Shown here: positions 17,663 through 27,444 of the stretch, in pieces | Numbering within the stretch: the first letter of the stretch is position 1 | Layout of the letters: each line of letters starts with the position of its first letter | The notes under the pieces: generated by a model | What the model saw: the letters and a program-made list of their open reading frames with translations, nothing else | Told to the model about the DNA's origin: nothing | Database searches by the model: none | Position numbers and translations under genes: made by a program | Assembly: GCF_002245535.1 (NCBI RefSeq) | Contig: NZ_NKCN01000008.1 | Location: 1-64,000, forward strand | Direction: 5' to 3' | DNA: 64,000 bases | Origin: Mycobacterium lehmannii | GTDB lineage: Bacteria; Actinomycetota; Actinomycetes; Mycobacteriales; Mycobacteriaceae

Positions 17663-19100
17663 CCTCGTCGCGGACCGCTGACCGGCGCGCTTTACCCGCG
17701 TCGTCGCGCAGCGGCTCATCGGTGAACTCGACTGTGCGGGGCACCTTGTAGCGTTCGAGTCGCTCGGACAGGAACGCGACGACGGCCGCCGCGTCGAGCC
17801 CACCCTCGGCATGCACCAGCGCATGCGGCACCTGACCGAGGTCGTCGTCGGGGACGCCGACCACCAGACACGACAGCACCGCCGGATGCTCGGACAGCGC
17901 CGACTCGATCTCGGCGGGATAGACGTTGCGGCCGCCGACGGTGAACATGTCCACCCGCCGGTCGCTGAGGTAGAGGAAGCCGTCGGCATCGAAGTACCCG
18001 AGGTCGCCCAACGAATCCCAGCCGTCGCGGGATTTCGCCGTCGCGCCGACGTAGCGGTAGGTGGGTCTGCTGCCCGGCGACGGCCGCATGTAGACCTCGC
18101 CGACCACCCCGGGCGGGCACTCGTTGCCGTCGTCGTCGAGCACCTTCATCTCGCCGGCGACGACGACACCGACCGACCCCGGATGGGCCAACCATTGACT
18201 TCCCGAGATGAACGTCAACGCCTGTAATTCGGTGCCGCCGTATAGTTCCCACAGCACATCCGGTTGCAGAATCTCGATCCAGGCGCGCTTGACCGCGGGT
18301 GGACACGGCGCCCCGACATGCCAGAACCGCCGGATCGAGGACAGGTCGTAGGCGTCGGGGTCGGCCCGGTAGACCGGAATCAGGCGCTGCATGATCGTCG
18401 GCACCGTGGTCAGGAACGTCACGCGATACTCCGTCACGAGCCGAAGGAACTCGTGCGGTTCGAACCGCGGCATGATCACCAGGTGATGGCCCTGCACAAG
18501 CCCGATCGCGAAGGTCGTGAAGCCGGTGTTGTGGCTCATCGGCACCGAGATCAGGTTGACGTCACCCTCTTGCGCCCCAAGGGGATAACCCACCATCGGC
18601 GGGTAGCGGCTGTCGTTGCCCGCCTCGATCAGCTTGGGCCTGCCGGTGCTGCCGCCCGATGCCATCGCCTTGAACACCGGCGACACCTTCTCGGGTAACG
18701 CTGCATCCGAGAGGCTTTCATCGGGCACGTAACCCGCTGGCACGCTTGCTATTCGGCCGGTGGGGTCGGCGCGGCCGACGACCAGGGCGCGGGGCCGCAG
18801 TTCGAGCAGCCCAGTCAGTTCGGCATCGGGAAGCCTTGGAGAGAGCGGCTGGGGGATCGCACCCAGCTTCCACGTCGCCAGTACCGCCTGCACCCACTCG
18901 ATGGAGTTCGGCAACACCACGGTGACGTAATCACCTTCTCGCACACCAAGTTCGGCGTAGGCTCTGGCCAGCCGGTTGGTCGACGCGTCGAGCTCACCTC
19001 GGGTCAGGGTGACGCCTTCGCACGTGATGGCGGGCGCGTCGGGTTCGGCCTCGGCCAGCCGTGACACCTGCGTGCTGATCGGCGGAGTCTGTTCGGGCAT
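17631..19100 (-). CDS. AMP-forming acyl-CoA ligase
   Basis: The 489-residue product is an ANL-superfamily ligase that would activate a carboxylate to the adenylate and then the CoA thioester. Visible signs are the P-loop-like MASGGSTGRPKL, the LWELYGGTEL motif, LGDLGYFDADGFLYLSDR and the hinge region after it. The final catalytic lysine motif appears as DAGKARRSAV. It starts one base after the stop of php, so the two share an operon. Php homologues hydrolyse lactones, so the pair might open a lactone and activate the acid (inference). The substrate is unknown. Confidence 0.8.
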   Translation of the reverse strand: MPEQTPPISTQVSRLAEAEPDAPAITCEGVTLTRGELDASTNRLARAYAELGVREGDYVTVVLPNSIEWVQAVLATWKLGAIPQPLSPRLPDAELTGLLELRPRALVVGRADPTGRIASVPAGYVPDESLSDAALPEKVSPVFKAMASGGSTGRPKLIEAGNDSRYPPMVGYPLGAQEGDVNLISVPMSHNTGFTTFAIGLVQGHHLVIMPRFEPHEFLRLVTEYRVTFLTTVPTIMQRLIPVYRADPDAYDLSSIRRFWHVGAPCPPAVKRAWIEILQPDVLWELYGGTELQALTFISGSQWLAHPGSVGVVVAGEMKVLDDDGNECPPGVVGEVYMRPSPGSRPTYRYVGATAKSRDGWDSLGDLGYFDADGFLYLSDRRVDMFTVGGRNVYPAEIESALSEHPAVLSCLVVGVPDDDLGQVPHALVHAEGGLDAAAVVAFLSERLERYKVPRTVEFTDEPLRDDAGKARRSAVRDEVISRRAQARC

Positions 19101-19101
19101 G

Positions 19102-20073
19102 TCAGTAAGCGCCCCGGGTCTCGAATATTCGGCGCGGGTTGTCGACGAGCATCGTCGTGAGCTGTTCCTCGGAGACGCCTCGCTTCTTGAGGGCCGGGAT
19201 CACGTCGTTGTGGATATGCAGGTAGTGCCAGTTGGGCATGGTCTGCGGGACGAGTCCTTCCGGAAGCCAGTCGATGAAACAGGACGCGTCGTGCGACAGC
19301 ACCATCTTGTCGGCGTGGCCGCGCTCGCACATCCGCGCGACGGTGTCCACCCGCTCCTCGAAACCGAGGAACACGTCGACCCCGAACCGGTCCATCCCGA
19401 TGTAGGACCCGTTGTCGATCAACTGTTCCAGGTAGTCCAGATCGGTGCTGTCACCGGAATGCCCGATGACGACGCGCGAGAGGTCCACGCCCTCCTCACT
19501 GAACACGCGCTGCTGATCCAGGCCGCGCTTGGTCGCGGCGTGCGTGTGCGTCGAGATCGGGACGCCCGTCTCCCGGTGCGCCTGGGCCACCGCGCGCAGC
19601 ACCCGCTCGACCCCGGGTGTCAGGCCGGGTTCGTCGGTCGCGCACTTGAGGACCGCCGCCTTCACTCCGGTGCCCGCGATACCGGTGGTGATGTCGCGGA
19701 CGAACATGTCGACCATCGGCTCACCGAGCGGGGTCTCCGGCCCGCTGAAATGGAAGAACATCGGGACGTCGTTGTACGTGTAGACGCCGGTGGCGACGAT
19801 GATGTTGATGTCGGTTTGCGCGGCGATACGCTCGATACGCGGAATGTAGCGCCCCATTCCGATCACCGTGAGATCGACGATGCTGTCGACCCCGCGCGAT
19901 TTGAGCTCGTTGAGGCGGACGACGGCGTCGCCCTCCCGTTGGGCCTCGTCGCCCCAGACCTCCGGATAGTTGGTCGAGATGTCGAGGGACTGGATGAAGA
20001 CGTGTTCATGCATGAGCGTGACGCCCAGGTCGGTGGTGTCGATCGGTCCTCGGGCGGTGTTCAGTACCGGCAC
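19102..20073 (-). CDS. php: Phosphotriesterase-like lactonase
   Basis: The 323-residue amidohydrolase has the binuclear metal site of the PTE/PLL family: His22 and His24 in LMHEHVF, the carboxylated lysine in AAVLKCATDEPG, histidines in STHTHA and VVIGHSGDS, and the aspartate in VLSHDASC. Related mycobacterial enzymes (Rv0230c) hydrolyse N-acyl homoserine and other lactones, with weak phosphotriesterase activity. It heads an operon with the ligase at 17631. No signal peptide is seen, so it should be cytosolic. Confidence 0.87.
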   Translation of the reverse strand: MPVLNTARGPIDTTDLGVTLMHEHVFIQSLDISTNYPEVWGDEAQREGDAVVRLNELKSRGVDSIVDLTVIGMGRYIPRIERIAAQTDINIIVATGVYTYNDVPMFFHFSGPETPLGEPMVDMFVRDITTGIAGTGVKAAVLKCATDEPGLTPGVERVLRAVAQAHRETGVPISTHTHAATKRGLDQQRVFSEEGVDLSRVVIGHSGDSTDLDYLEQLIDNGSYIGMDRFGVDVFLGFEERVDTVARMCERGHADKMVLSHDASCFIDWLPEGLVPQTMPNWHYLHIHNDVIPALKKRGVSEEQLTTMLVDNPRRIFETRGAY

Positions 20074-20148
20074 GCGGCCGATGCTACGAGATAGCGGTCG
20101 ACCAATCGGGTACTTGAAACTCGATTCATAGCGAAAGGCCAGAACCGA

Positions 20149-21744
20149 ATGGCGACATCGTCGAGCGTCCGCACCGCGCCGTCGGCGTGGGCGCCGCTGC
20201 GGTCGCCGATGTACCGGGCGCTGTGGATCGCGCAGCTAGTGTCGAACCTCGGGACCTGGATGCAGACGGTCGGCGCCCAGTGGATGCTGGTCGCCGATCC
20301 CGACGCCGCGGTGCTGGTGCCTCTGGTGCAGACCGCGACGACGTTGCCGGTGATGCTGTTGGCGCTGCCCTCCGGCGTGGTCGCCGATCTGGTCGACCGG
20401 CGACGCCTGCTGATCGCCACGCAGTCGGCGATGGCGGCCGGCGTCTCGATCCTGGCGATCTTGACCGGTGTCGGGTTGACGACGCCGGCGGTTTTGCTGA
20501 TCCTGTTGTTCCTGATCGGCTGCGGACAGGCGCTGACGGCGCCGGCGTGGCAGGCCATCCAGCCCGAACTCGTTCCGCGCGAACAGATTCCCGCTGCGGC
20601 GGCGCTGACCAGCCTGGCCCTGAACAGCGCCAGGGCGGTCGGGCCCGCGATCGCCGGCCTGCTCGTGGCCTTGTCCGGGCCGACGACGGTGTTCGCACTG
20701 AACGCGGTCTCGTTCATCGGCATCGTCGTGGTGCTGTTCACCTGGCGGCGGCCGGTTGAGGAACGGTTGCTGCCGACCGAGCGGCCGTTGTCGGCGCTGA
20801 GCGCGGGCGGACGGTACATCCGCAGCTCGCCGGTGGTGCGGCGCATCCTGCTGCGGGCGCTGCTGTTCATCGCTCCCGGCAGCGCGCTGTGGGGGCTGCT
20901 TGCGGTGATCGCCGATCGACAACTGCACCTGTCGTCGGCGGGCTACGGCGTGCTGCTGGGCGCGCTGGGTGTCGGCGCGGTGTGCGGGGCGATGGTGTTG
21001 TCCCGGCTGCAGGTCCGGTTCGGGCGCAACGCCTTGTTGACGGTGGGCGCGGTCGGTTTCGCGCTCGCCACCGCGGTGCTGGCGCTGGTTCCGGTGCTTG
21101 CGGTGGTGATCGTCGCGATGATCGTCGGCGGACTGTCGTGGTTGCTGACCCTGTCGACCCTGAATGCGTCCATGCAGCTGAGCCTTCCGGCCTGGGTGCG
21201 GGCGCGCGGACTGTCGGTCTACCAGCTGGTGTTCATGGGTGGACAGGCGATCGGCTCGCTGGTCTGGGGGCTGGTGGCCGGCGCGACCAACAGCGTCACC
21301 GCGCTGCTGATCGCGGCCGGGTTGCTCGCCGCGTGCGCGGTATCGCTGCTGTGGTGGCGGCTGCATCCGGGCACCGGCAACCTCGACGTCGAACCGTCGG
21401 GGCACTGGCCGGAACCGGCGCTCGTGTTCGAACCCGCCCCGCCCGACGGCCCGGTCCTCGTGCTCAAGACATACCGGGTCGCATCGGAGAACGAGGCGGC
21501 GTTCGTCGCGGCGATGGACCGGGTGAAGCGTTCGCGGCAGCGTACCGGGGCCGTGCAATGGCGGTTGTTCCGTAGCGGTGAATTCCCCAACACATTCGTC
21601 GAAGCGTTCGTCGTGCGGTCGTGGTACGAGCACCTGCACCAGCACGTCATCCGGCAGACGGGCCAGGACCTGATCGCCGAGCAGGAGGTCGACAAGTACG
21701 TCGTCGGCGAACCCAAGCTCGAGCATCTGATCGCGGTCAGCTGA
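20149..21744 (+). CDS. MFS exporter fused to a C-terminal antibiotic-monooxygenase-like domain
   Basis: The 531-residue product has twelve predicted spans over residues 20-405, of the EntS/MFS_3 type (LVSNLGTWMQTVGAQWML, GVVADLVDRRRLLI). After the last span, residues 425-530 form a soluble domain (LVLKTYRVASENEAAFVAAMDRV, FVVRSWYEHLHQH) resembling an antibiotic biosynthesis monooxygenase (ABM) dimeric alpha/beta barrel. This combination occurs in other actinobacteria and proteobacteria, but its cargo is unknown. Its stop overlaps the 3' end of aftD by 8 bp. It has no counterpart at this place in M. tuberculosis, as far as I recall. Confidence 0.8.
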   Translation: MATSSSVRTAPSAWAPLRSPMYRALWIAQLVSNLGTWMQTVGAQWMLVADPDAAVLVPLVQTATTLPVMLLALPSGVVADLVDRRRLLIATQSAMAAGVSILAILTGVGLTTPAVLLILLFLIGCGQALTAPAWQAIQPELVPREQIPAAAALTSLALNSARAVGPAIAGLLVALSGPTTVFALNAVSFIGIVVVLFTWRRPVEERLLPTERPLSALSAGGRYIRSSPVVRRILLRALLFIAPGSALWGLLAVIADRQLHLSSAGYGVLLGALGVGAVCGAMVLSRLQVRFGRNALLTVGAVGFALATAVLALVPVLAVVIVAMIVGGLSWLLTLSTLNASMQLSLPAWVRARGLSVYQLVFMGGQAIGSLVWGLVAGATNSVTALLIAAGLLAACAVSLLWWRLHPGTGNLDVEPSGHWPEPALVFEPAPPDGPVLVLKTYRVASENEAAFVAAMDRVKRSRQRTGAVQWRLFRSGEFPNTFVEAFVVRSWYEHLHQHVIRQTGQDLIAEQEVDKYVVGEPKLEHLIAVS

Positions 21745-24700
21745 GCCGTTTCTCCGTCCGAATCGGCACGGTCGACGCCGCGACCGCGGCCACCGAGACC
21801 AACGCCAGTAGCTGAACACCCCACGAATGCCCGATGTAGCCGTCTACCGAGCGCCACGGATACTGACTCAACACCGCACCGGCCAGGATCAACCCACCGG
21901 CCGCGGTGCCGACCGTGACTGCCTCGCAGAGCTTTTCGCGGTGGCGCAGCAGCCAACGGACGCCGACCGCCAGACCGACCACCGCGACGCCCGCCACCCC
22001 CGAGATCGCCGCACCGACGGCCAGTACCGCGGCGCCGACGGCGACGGGGCGCGGTCGCCACACCGGCACCGGCTCGGCTTGCGCCGGGCGCCTGCGCATC
22101 GGCAGGAAAGCGAGCAGTGCGAGCACCGGCAGCAGCGCGAGCCCGCCGATCAGGCCGGCGCGGTAGGGCACATTCGTCGGGAAGCTCAGCGTGACCGGGC
22201 CCGCCGTACCCGGCGGCAGCACCCAGCCCTGCTGCCAGCCGTTCACCGTGATCGGCGTCAGCTGTGACCCGGCGCTGTCGTGGGCGACCCAGCCGGGGTT
22301 GATGCTTTCGGGTACCACGAGGACCCGGGACGCCGACGACGGTGCGACGGTCACCTCGCGGTGGTCTGCGCTCCATTGCCCGGTCTGCGCGGAAACGCTT
22401 GGCGCCTCGCGTATTTCAACGGCGCGCGGTCCGGCGAGCTGAGCGCCGTCGACGATGAACGCCGCGCCGGGGCTGATGACCAGCTCCTGTTGGCCCTTGG
22501 GCAGCAGGATCGGCTCGGCCCGGCACGGGCGTGCCGCCACGGGTTCACCGTCGAGGAGGGCGCCGACGGTCGTGCTGAGCGAGGTCTGCACGAACTCGCC
22601 GGCGACGCCGATGACCGGGCCCTTGCCGCACGGCATGTCGATGGTTCGGTTCCGGTTGGCCGCGGCGTCGGCCGCCGCGATCGGTTCGCCGCGGGTGTCG
22701 AGCGCGGTCACCTCGGCCAGGCCGGGTGGTTTGAGTTGGTCGAAACCGAGCGCCGTGCGGTCGATGACGTCGTCCCAGTCGAGAAGGGAGATCGTCACGG
22801 TGTCGGTGGCTTTCGGTTTGAGATCCAGGGTCTGGGCGCCGGCATCGCCGGCCACCGGACGGATTTGCGGACCGTCGCCGAGGTCGACGGCCACCAGCGT
22901 CGGACGTGCGGGCAACTCCGACGAACTCGGCGTCACCCGCAGGCCGGCAACTTCGGTCCGCTTCGGCAGTTTCAGCGTCAGTGTCGGCGGCGTCCCCTGC
23001 TGCACGACCCGCTGCGGGGCGGTCCAGGCGGTGCCCGCATCGCCGTCTGCGGCGGCGTAGGCCGAGCCGAGCACGTCGATCGGATCGGCTTCGCCCACCG
23101 CGCGGGCGGTACCGGGGGCGCTGATGAGGTCGGCCAACTGGGGACCCTGTCGGGCGCGCACCCATACCGTCGGAGTCACCGCGATCGGCGTCGGAACCGT
23201 CAGTGTCCGGCTCAAGTTCACCGGCTCCTCGGCCGACAGCGCCATCAACGCTGCGCACCGGTAGCCGGTCGGACTTTGCGCGCAGCCAGATCGCCCCAGC
23301 AACTCCGAACCCAGATCCCATTGCGCCACAGCAGAATCCGCGGGTGGACCGGGAACGGCCACGGTGTGGCGCAGGCTGACGGGGTGGGCGAAGCCGTTCG
23401 CGTCGTACTGGGTGACTGCGAGGTCGGTGATTCCGAACTGCACGCCGGGTGAGCCGTCGTCGGTGGCTACCGCGGTGAGCCGCACCCACGGCGACTCGCC
23501 GTAGGGCAGTGCTGCGGTGAGCGGTTTGCCTGCCTCATCGAACCGCAGGGTGCTGGTGCCGTTCACCGTCGAGATCTCGATGCGGCGGATCTGTGCGCCG
23601 ACCGCGGTGGCGCTGGGCGTGACCGTGATGGTCGCGTTGGTCACGGGGTGATCGAAGTCGACCTGCATCCACTGGCCGATCGCCGACTGCAGCGAGTTGG
23701 AAACCCAACTGGTCGACGGGTCGGCGTCGACCGCCGCGGCCGGGCCCGCCGCCGGCGCGACGTGGGGGAGCGCGGTGGAGTCGGCGGCCGAACTCGACAC
23801 CGACACCCGGCCACCGTTCCACTGCCCGTAGACCAGATCGGTTCCGGGAGAAGGGTAGTCGATGACCCGATTGTGGGTGTGCCGCGGATCGTCGGGAGTG
23901 CGGATCGCCGATGAGTGGTCGTCGACGCGACCGTAGTCGGTTTCCCGCGCGAGCGGGGTGTCGGTGACGGTGACCAGCGGGGTCGGCACGCCCGCGCGTT
24001 CGGCGTCGGCGGTCAAGAGCATCGGGCCCAGCGGCGGGCGGTCGAGCAGTCGGCGGCGCTCGTCGAGCCGTAGCAGCGCCTCGGGTGCGCCGTCGACGCG
24101 CGCCATGCGGTCGGTCTCGACGAGGTAAGGCGTCACCGGGGTTTCGGCGTTGACCCGGTATATCTCGACGGCTGGGTAGCGCGGGCGCAGACCGCTGTCG
24201 GAGACGAATCCGGCCAGGGTGCCCGCGCCGACCTGATCGCCGAACTCGGCGACCTTCTCCAGACCCGGTGAGCCGTCGATCGCGCGGTGCACAAGCAACG
24301 GCCGGGCCGACCGGGATGACTCCGGGTCCAGGTCGTTGCGCACCACGACATACGAAATACCCTGGCGGGCAAGGGTGTCAGCGAGACCCGCGGATGGGCG
24401 GCCTGCGGCGAACAACCGCTGCACGGAGTCGAGCGCGCGGATGGTCTGCGGCGGGGTCAGCGGGATCGAATCGCGTACCCCCCAGGCGCTTTCGCCGAGC
24501 ACCTGCAGCGGTTCGTCGTGGCTGTTGCCCCACACCTGGGTGGCGAACGGAGCGCCGGGTGCCACCAGGACGCGGCCGCCGGTGTTGTTCTCGTCGAGCC
24601 AGTCGGCGGTGTCGTGCCAGTACTGGGGGATGGCGTCGAATGCGCCTGGCGGAGTGAGCCGTCCGGTCCATACCAGCGACGTGCCCGCCGCCAGTGCGAC

Positions 24701-25894
24701 CAGGACCACCATTCCCACCGCGACACGCTTGTCGCGTTCGGGATGCGCCAGCGCGGTCGTCCACTCCGCGCGCGGCGCGCTGCCTGGCAGCGGGATGCGG
24801 CCGAGCAGATGCGCCAACCCCAGCGTCAAGGGCAGTCGCAGCAGGGGTTCGAGCTTGTGCAGATTGCGCAGCGGAGTCCCCGACGCGTCGAGGAACGCCT
24901 GAACCTGCAGCGCGACCGGGGACCCCAACCCGCCGGAGTAGCCGACGGCGAGCAGCGTGACACCGGTGAGCAGGATGACGATCAGACGACCGCGAGCGGG
25001 CATCGTCTTCAACGCCAGCCCCGCCAGGCCCGCGGCGGCGACCAGGGTGGTGGCCAGCACGGCGACCGAACCGGTCACCAGGGACGCGCCTGCCGTCGCG
25101 TTGGGCGCGACGAACGGGGTCCAGGCGTCGGTGCCGCGCAACATCTCGGTCAGCGACATCCACCGCGTGGTGACGCCGGATGATTCGATGAAGTCGAGGA
25201 ACGGTGGGCTGACCCGGCCCAGCATCACCAGCGCGACCGCCCACCACAGCACCGCCAGCGTGATACCGAGCGCCCACCACGCCGTGAACCGCCGCCACAA
25301 CTTGGTGGGCCGGTGACACGCCAGCCAGATGGCCGCGCACAGGCAGCCGGTGAGTGTGGCCACCGCGTTGACCGCACCCATCAACGCGATCGCCACCGCC
25401 GAGCGCATCGCCAGCACCCGTACCCGCGGATCGCCCCGCATGACCAAGATGACGGGCAGCAGCACCCACGGCGCCAGCATCATCGGAAGCGTCTCCGACG
25501 AGATCGCGCCGATTGTGGTCAGCGTCCGCGGCGAGAGCGCGTAGGCGACCGCGGCGATCACCCGCGACGTCGGGCTGCCGATACCGAGCGCCTCGGCCAC
25601 CCGCAGCACACCCCAGAACCCGACGACCAGCAGCAATGCCCACCACAGCCGCTGGGTGACCCAGCCGGGCAGCCCGACGATGTCGCCGATCAGGAAGAAG
25701 GTGCCGTGTGGGAACAGGTACCCGTAGGCCTGGTTCTGGGCCTGGCCGAAGGGCAGCTCGCTGTTCCACAGGTTGAACGCGCGCGCGAGGAACCGCAGCG
25801 GATTGGCGGTCAGGTCGAGCTTGGTGTCGGGTGAGATCTGTCCGGGTGACTGGGCGAACGTCAGGACCAGCGCCGCCGCAGCGGCCACCCACAA
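21737..25894 (-). CDS. aftD: Alpha-(1->3)-arabinofuranosyltransferase AftD
   Basis: The 1385-residue product matches AftD (about 1400 residues), which adds arabinofuranose from decaprenyl-phospho-arabinose during arabinogalactan and lipoarabinomannan synthesis. The N-terminal 430 residues are a multi-span GT-C core (FAQSPGQISPDTKLDL, LWNSELPFGQAQNQAYGYLF). A long extracytoplasmic part follows, with carbohydrate-binding-like modules. Two or more spans close the protein (GLALLPVLALLAFLP, VAVVGLAVGVRWLL). The only start codon between the upstream stop and the conserved region is a TTG at 25894 with a weak ribosome binding site. Homologues extend a few residues further, so the true start is uncertain. 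Confidence 0.9.
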   Translation of the reverse strand: MWVAAAAALVLTFAQSPGQISPDTKLDLTANPLRFLARAFNLWNSELPFGQAQNQAYGYLFPHGTFFLIGDIVGLPGWVTQRLWWALLLVVGFWGVLRVAEALGIGSPTSRVIAAVAYALSPRTLTTIGAISSETLPMMLAPWVLLPVILVMRGDPRVRVLAMRSAVAIALMGAVNAVATLTGCLCAAIWLACHRPTKLWRRFTAWWALGITLAVLWWAVALVMLGRVSPPFLDFIESSGVTTRWMSLTEMLRGTDAWTPFVAPNATAGASLVTGSVAVLATTLVAAAGLAGLALKTMPARGRLIVILLTGVTLLAVGYSGGLGSPVALQVQAFLDASGTPLRNLHKLEPLLRLPLTLGLAHLLGRIPLPGSAPRAEWTTALAHPERDKRVAVGMVVLVALAAGTSLVWTGRLTPPGAFDAIPQYWHDTADWLDENNTGGRVLVAPGAPFATQVWGNSHDEPLQVLGESAWGVRDSIPLTPPQTIRALDSVQRLFAAGRPSAGLADTLARQGISYVVVRNDLDPESSRSARPLLVHRAIDGSPGLEKVAEFGDQVGAGTLAGFVSDSGLRPRYPAVEIYRVNAETPVTPYLVETDRMARVDGAPEALLRLDERRRLLDRPPLGPMLLTADAERAGVPTPLVTVTDTPLARETDYGRVDDHSSAIRTPDDPRHTHNRVIDYPSPGTDLVYGQWNGGRVSVSSSAADSTALPHVAPAAGPAAAVDADPSTSWVSNSLQSAIGQWMQVDFDHPVTNATITVTPSATAVGAQIRRIEISTVNGTSTLRFDEAGKPLTAALPYGESPWVRLTAVATDDGSPGVQFGITDLAVTQYDANGFAHPVSLRHTVAVPGPPADSAVAQWDLGSELLGRSGCAQSPTGYRCAALMALSAEEPVNLSRTLTVPTPIAVTPTVWVRARQGPQLADLISAPGTARAVGEADPIDVLGSAYAAADGDAGTAWTAPQRVVQQGTPPTLTLKLPKRTEVAGLRVTPSSSELPARPTLVAVDLGDGPQIRPVAGDAGAQTLDLKPKATDTVTISLLDWDDVIDRTALGFDQLKPPGLAEVTALDTRGEPIAAADAAANRNRTIDMPCGKGPVIGVAGEFVQTSLSTTVGALLDGEPVAARPCRAEPILLPKGQQELVISPGAAFIVDGAQLAGPRAVEIREAPSVSAQTGQWSADHREVTVAPSSASRVLVVPESINPGWVAHDSAGSQLTPITVNGWQQGWVLPPGTAGPVTLSFPTNVPYRAGLIGGLALLPVLALLAFLPMRRRPAQAEPVPVWRPRPVAVGAAVLAVGAAISGVAGVAVVGLAVGVRWLLRHREKLCEAVTVGTAAGGLILAGAVLSQYPWRSVDGYIGHSWGVQLLALVSVAAVAASTVPIRTEKRLS

Positions 25895-25937
25895 CCAGCG
25901 CCGGGAAAGCGGGGCCGTCTCAGTGGCGGCCCGGGAT

Positions 25938-26111
25938 TCAGCTGCGGTCGCCGTACTCGACCCTGTTGAGCACCGAAGACGCCGGATCGCCCGCTTGCAG
26001 AGGAGGCTTGTTGTCCTGCTGCACCATCAGCGTCACACCGAAAACAGCCGCCGCACCCAACAGCAGACCGACCACGATGCTGGCGGCCGCGGGCACGAGG
26101 AACCGATCCAT
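25938..26111 (-). CDS. Small DUF2613 membrane protein (Rv0236A-like)
   Basis: The 57-residue protein begins MDRFLVPAAASIVVG and has one hydrophobic segment at about residues 6-30 followed by a polar tail ending in NRVEYGDRS. It matches, from memory, the small Rv0236A protein encoded just upstream of aftD, assigned to DUF2613. Its stop lies 43 bases before the aftD start, so translation of the two may be coupled. The hydrophobic segment may act as an anchor or uncleaved signal. Function is unknown. Confidence 0.82.
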   Translation of the reverse strand: MDRFLVPAAASIVVGLLLGAAAVFGVTLMVQQDNKPPLQAGDPASSVLNRVEYGDRS

Positions 26112-26219
26112 GCGGCAAAACTAGCATGCGGGCCATGTGCCCAGCTGAACCCATGTTCTGGCCGCACACGCCGACCACGAGATAGAACTGAGCCACCACA
26201 GCCGTTAGTGTCGAGGCCC

Positions 26220-27386
26220 ATGGCCTTGCCCCGCGCATTGTGTGCCCTTGCCGCCGCTCCCGTATTGCTGATGGCGTGCTCGCCTGCCGCGCAGGAAGCC
26301 GCGCCGTCACCGACGTCCGCGCCCATCACCAAGGCGGCGACCGCCCTGCCCGCGGCCCCGGCCGCGCCGGCGCCGCCCGCGTGCGGAGCCGGTGAATCGC
26401 TGCTGTCGTCGATGTCGACGCGCGACAAGCTCGCCCAACTGCTGATGGTGGGCGTCTCCAATGCGGGTGACGCACGCGCGGTCGTCGACAACCACCACGT
26501 CGGCGGCATCTTCGTCGGCAGTTGGACCGACCTGTCGATGCTGTCCGACGGCTCGCTGGCAGCCATCGCTGGATCGGCGACCCCGCTACCGCTCGCGGTC
26601 AGCGTCGACGAGGAGGGCGGCCAGGTGTCGCGGCTGGCCGGGCTGATCGGCAGCCAACCGTCGCCCGCCTCGCTGGCGGCCAGCAGCACGCCCGACGAGG
26701 TGTACAACATTGCTCTGAAGCGGGGCCAGGCCATGCGCGGGCTTGGTATCACCGTCGACTTCGCGCCGGTCGTCGACGTCGATGGCGGCGGTTCTATCGG
26801 CGACCGGTCGTTCGGCTCCGATCCGGCCGTCGTCACCGACTTCGCCGGCGCGTATGCCCGCGGTCTGCGCGACGGCGGTGTGATGCCGGTGCTCAAACAC
26901 TTCCCCGGCCATGGGCGCGCCTCGGGCGACTCGCACACGGGCGGGGTCACAACGCCACCGATCGGCGACCTGCAAACCACCGATCTGGTGCCGTACCGGA
27001 CGCTGACCAGCCAGGCGCCCGTCGGAGTGATGGTCGGTCACCTACAGGTGCCCGGGCTGACCGGCAGCGATCCAGCCAGCCTGAGCCCGGCGGCCTACGC
27101 GCTGCTGCGGTCGGGCAACTACGGCGGCCAGCCGTTCAACGGCCCGGTGTTCACCGATGATCTGTCCGGTATGCGGGCCATCACCGACCGGTTCGGGGTG
27201 GCCGAGGCGGCGCTGCGGAGCCTCCAAGCGGGCGCCGACGTCGCGCTATGGCTGAGTACCGGTGAGGTGCCCGCCGTGCTCGACCGGCTGGAGAAGGCGT
27301 TGGATGCCGGTGAGCTGTCGATGTCCAGCGTCGATGCCTCGGTGCTGCGGCTGGCGGGAATGAAGGGGCCCAACCCGCGCTGCTGA
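26220..27386 (+). CDS. lpqI: Lipoprotein beta-N-acetylglucosaminidase LpqI (NagZ, GH3)
   Basis: The 388-residue secreted lipoprotein has a signal peptide and lipobox ending LLMAC with Cys20. The GH3 NagZ domain contains VSVDEEGGQVSRL, the signature KHFPGHGRASGDSH with the catalytic Asp-His pair on its loop, and the nucleophile aspartate in FTDDLSGM. It removes N-acetylglucosamine from peptidoglycan fragments during recycling, at the outer face of the membrane. Length equals Rv0237. TAGTGT about 8 bases before the ATG, and no ribosome binding site, suggest a leaderless start. Confidence 0.92.
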   Translation: MALPRALCALAAAPVLLMACSPAAQEAAPSPTSAPITKAATALPAAPAAPAPPACGAGESLLSSMSTRDKLAQLLMVGVSNAGDARAVVDNHHVGGIFVGSWTDLSMLSDGSLAAIAGSATPLPLAVSVDEEGGQVSRLAGLIGSQPSPASLAASSTPDEVYNIALKRGQAMRGLGITVDFAPVVDVDGGGSIGDRSFGSDPAVVTDFAGAYARGLRDGGVMPVLKHFPGHGRASGDSHTGGVTTPPIGDLQTTDLVPYRTLTSQAPVGVMVGHLQVPGLTGSDPASLSPAAYALLRSGNYGGQPFNGPVFTDDLSGMRAITDRFGVAEAALRSLQAGADVALWLSTGEVPAVLDRLEKALDAGELSMSSVDASVLRLAGMKGPNPRC

Positions 27387-27444
27387 TTCCCGCCCACCGC
27401 CCGCTGCTGACGCCCTGTTGGCGCGCATTGCTTACCCTGGTGGA

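Noticed and set aside
20105..20148. Short inverted repeat TGAA-N6-TTCA before the MFS gene
   Set aside because: Four-base arms are expected by chance, and no regulator gene is adjacent.
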